From contig JASJOG010000218.1 in NCBI GenBank assembly GCA_030142905.1, positions 62,001 through 126,000 of the forward strand: 64,000 bases of DNA. Reading direction: 5' to 3'. This stretch comes from Heliopora coerulea. Lineage: Eukaryota; Cnidaria; Anthozoa; Scleralcyonacea; Helioporidae. Under the pieces are notes generated by a model. That model searched no databases, was not told where the DNA came from, and saw nothing but the letters and a program-made list of their open reading frames with translations. This document shows positions 39,101 through 42,100 of this stretch, piece after piece; the stretch's first letter is position 1; the number at the start of each line of letters is the position of its first letter. A program made the translations under genes and the position numbers.

Positions 39101-42100
39101 ATGATGACCCATACAACGATTTAAATATATGCATAACGCAGCGCATGCGTTAAAAGAAGGATTTAGTTTCCTAATATTTAAACTCTCTTTAATCAAAATT
39201 CGATTCCGAAGATTTGATCAGAGATTACTGCACCCTCACGCATGTGGTATTGTCTCCACTTATTATTCCCTGAACCTTCATTTCTGTAAGCACCCTACGA
39301 TATGTAAGCCGGGACATTGCAAATGTTATCTTAGTTCGGAAGATGTTAACAAGATTGCTCACAAAACGTCAGTTTAATAAAATCTTTATATCTTTATGAC
39401 TTCGTTATTCCTTTTGTTAAATACATTTTCTTGTCCATCGTATCCGTAACTATCTTCACATGTTGGCGTATGTTATCACAAATGTTATTTTTTTTCTCCA
39501 AGCTATGATGGGTATATCGACAACATACGGCAGTCAAGGTATGCCAACTATGGCGTCAAACAACTCCACGAACATTCAGAGACCGGGCAGCGTGGCAAAC
39601 GGCTCAGCAGCCGTGACCACCATGAATCAGTTTGCACAGATGGTATCCATGGGTAAGTATTGTTTGTCATTTGTTGTTCGAGTGCTTTAACAAAATACAA
39701 AAATTAGATACTGCGTAGACAGTGTTAAATAACGTAAAAAGTTCAAACGTGAACACGCTTCACTCTCTGACGAAGCTCCTTTGCTCGAAACGTTAGAATT
39801 CTGTGCGATCAGTCACGGCAGTTACCAACCCTTTGAACTTTAACAATATAGTTTATGAATGCGGTAGTCTTAGAGCAAGAAACATCCTCTGATGAATACC
39901 ATCTTGTTAACTCAATATTTGAGCTATCAGATAAGACGAAACAAATTACAGTAATATTTCGACTTCATTTCAATGCCTTGGCATTAGGTTCGACCATGAC
40001 TTTGAAATAAAGTCGAAATATCACCGTAATATGTTTCGTCTTGTTTGATAGTTCAAATATTGAGTTTACAAGATGGTATTCATTGGAGTATGTTTCTTGT
40101 TCCACTTCCTGAAGTTATCGGCTGGTAATGGTTTTTGGTTTAATGCGGTAGTCTAATGGACCGATTATCTGGAGGAAGTTCCGTGGTGGACAAGCCAATA
40201 TAAATATTCACTGTTTTTTGTCAAACCTTGTCGCATGAATCTGCATAAATTTCATGGTCCCGTATGACCTCCGCGGTCATACCTTGCAAGAATATATCTA
40301 TTCAGTTTTTAAGCCATAAACTTTGTAGATGTTGAGAAACGGTCTTCCGGGTTTTAATAGTAAAAGCTTGACATGTATAAGGAGGCGACTCGGACCGATA
40401 AGTTTATCTCCGCTGTTTTGTCTCTTACCATAGGTGTAAACGTTTCTCAACAGCAACTCGCTAACTCTCTGCAGCAGTTCTCCTCACCTTATCAACAACA
40501 TACTCCTCAGGACCCTCAACAAGTTAACCAGCTGCCTCCTCCATATCCTAACGTACAAAACATCCAGCAGTCCCTTCAACCACAACAGCAAACACAACTG
40601 CCGCAACCCAGACAAACAGCCCCAGTGCAGCAAGATCAACGCCAGCAGCCCCAACAAGGAGTGTTCCCAACGCAAACAGCGCAATTTATGGAGACCCAAC
40701 CTACAGAAACACAGGCAAGTCATCGTGTATGAGGTCACTTGAAGTAACAATGGGTTTAAACTGTCACTCTTTGAACGTGTAAGGTTGTCACATGAGTAAG
40801 CTTTCGTTCAGGTCTTCGTCATAAGGAGACGGGAGTAGGGTTGGCAGCTTATCAACGTAACATTCGCTAGTGATTCACCAAGCGGAAAACGTATGCGTGA
40901 TATAAAAATTAAAGCCCAGCATATTGTTGTAAGTAATACCATGACACGTGGGAAATTAGTGATTGAATGTCCTCGAAAGCCGAGGGAGGCTTGGAGAAGT
41001 GCCGAGGGTGTTAGCCCGAAGGACTTTCACGAAGCTCCCGAGGCTTGAAGTATTACTCGAAGTAAAGCCATGAAACATGGGTAAAGGAAATATAATATTT
41101 ATTACATCTAACATTTCGTCGCTATACTCGCAGCATCTTTAGAGAACTATGTACAGAAGTCAAAGTAAGCTAAATATATAATTATCTAATTAATTAAATT
41201 TAATGAAATTGTCTAAATAACTAATTATCACCTTGTTTGTAATTGTATATTTAGCTTACTTTGACTTTTGTATGTAGTTCTCTGAAGATGTTGCGAGTAC
41301 AGCGACGAAACTGTAGATGTAATAATTTGTTCAAATTTGTTCCTCTTTGGGCACGTTTCACAACCAACAGCCTTGATTATCTGCACTCACCGTGCACAGG
41401 AGTGGCTCAGGGGCTATACAGTGAAGTGGCCAACGAATACGAGTCAAAAAAACTTTGTTAGTCATTATACCCATTACCACCCCCGAAAATTATCAAAATG
41501 CCTGCAAGAGGCTAGTTTTCACCCTGTCAAAGGTATGTCTCAGAGGGCGTCTTCATAATTTGGAGACCCGACCCACTGCGTCGTCCTTAAGTAGGACCGG
41601 TTAGCGAGATTTTTATCATTTTTCATCATTCAGCTGAAAAGGAGGAAAGTGGAGTGGTGACGAGTGTCAATATATAGTGATATGAAAGCCTTCGCTTGAT
41701 CGTTACGCCAACAATACTTTTTGACCTTCTCTTTTTAGATGGCACCCCTGTTCCATTCACCGCCTCCCCGACAACAGAAGCTACTCCATTCTGATGCGTA
41801 TCTCAGGTACTTAAATCTTAATGTTCTAAATTTTGTTAGGCCCCAACCACACGACTCGATTGTTGCATACGGTTCTTCGCCCTAGCGTATGCGATTAAGT
41901 CGTTAGAGCACAATTCTTCATACCTATTAGCTCGCAAATGTTGCACTACGTCGTGAAGACTATTGTGACTAAATCATATACATCAGACGAAACACCCGAA
42001 TACGACAATTGTACTGTGTAGATCAGTTCCTACAGATATGAACTCCGCGTTTTCGTTGAATATCTTTAGTCGCCGTCATCGGACGTGTAACGAATCGAAG

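Noticed and set aside
39767..39792. Functional hammerhead at the CTGACGA...CGAAACGTT repeat
   Set aside because: No stem I partner and no proper UH cleavage position after GAAAC. Kept only as part of the recurrent-core observation.
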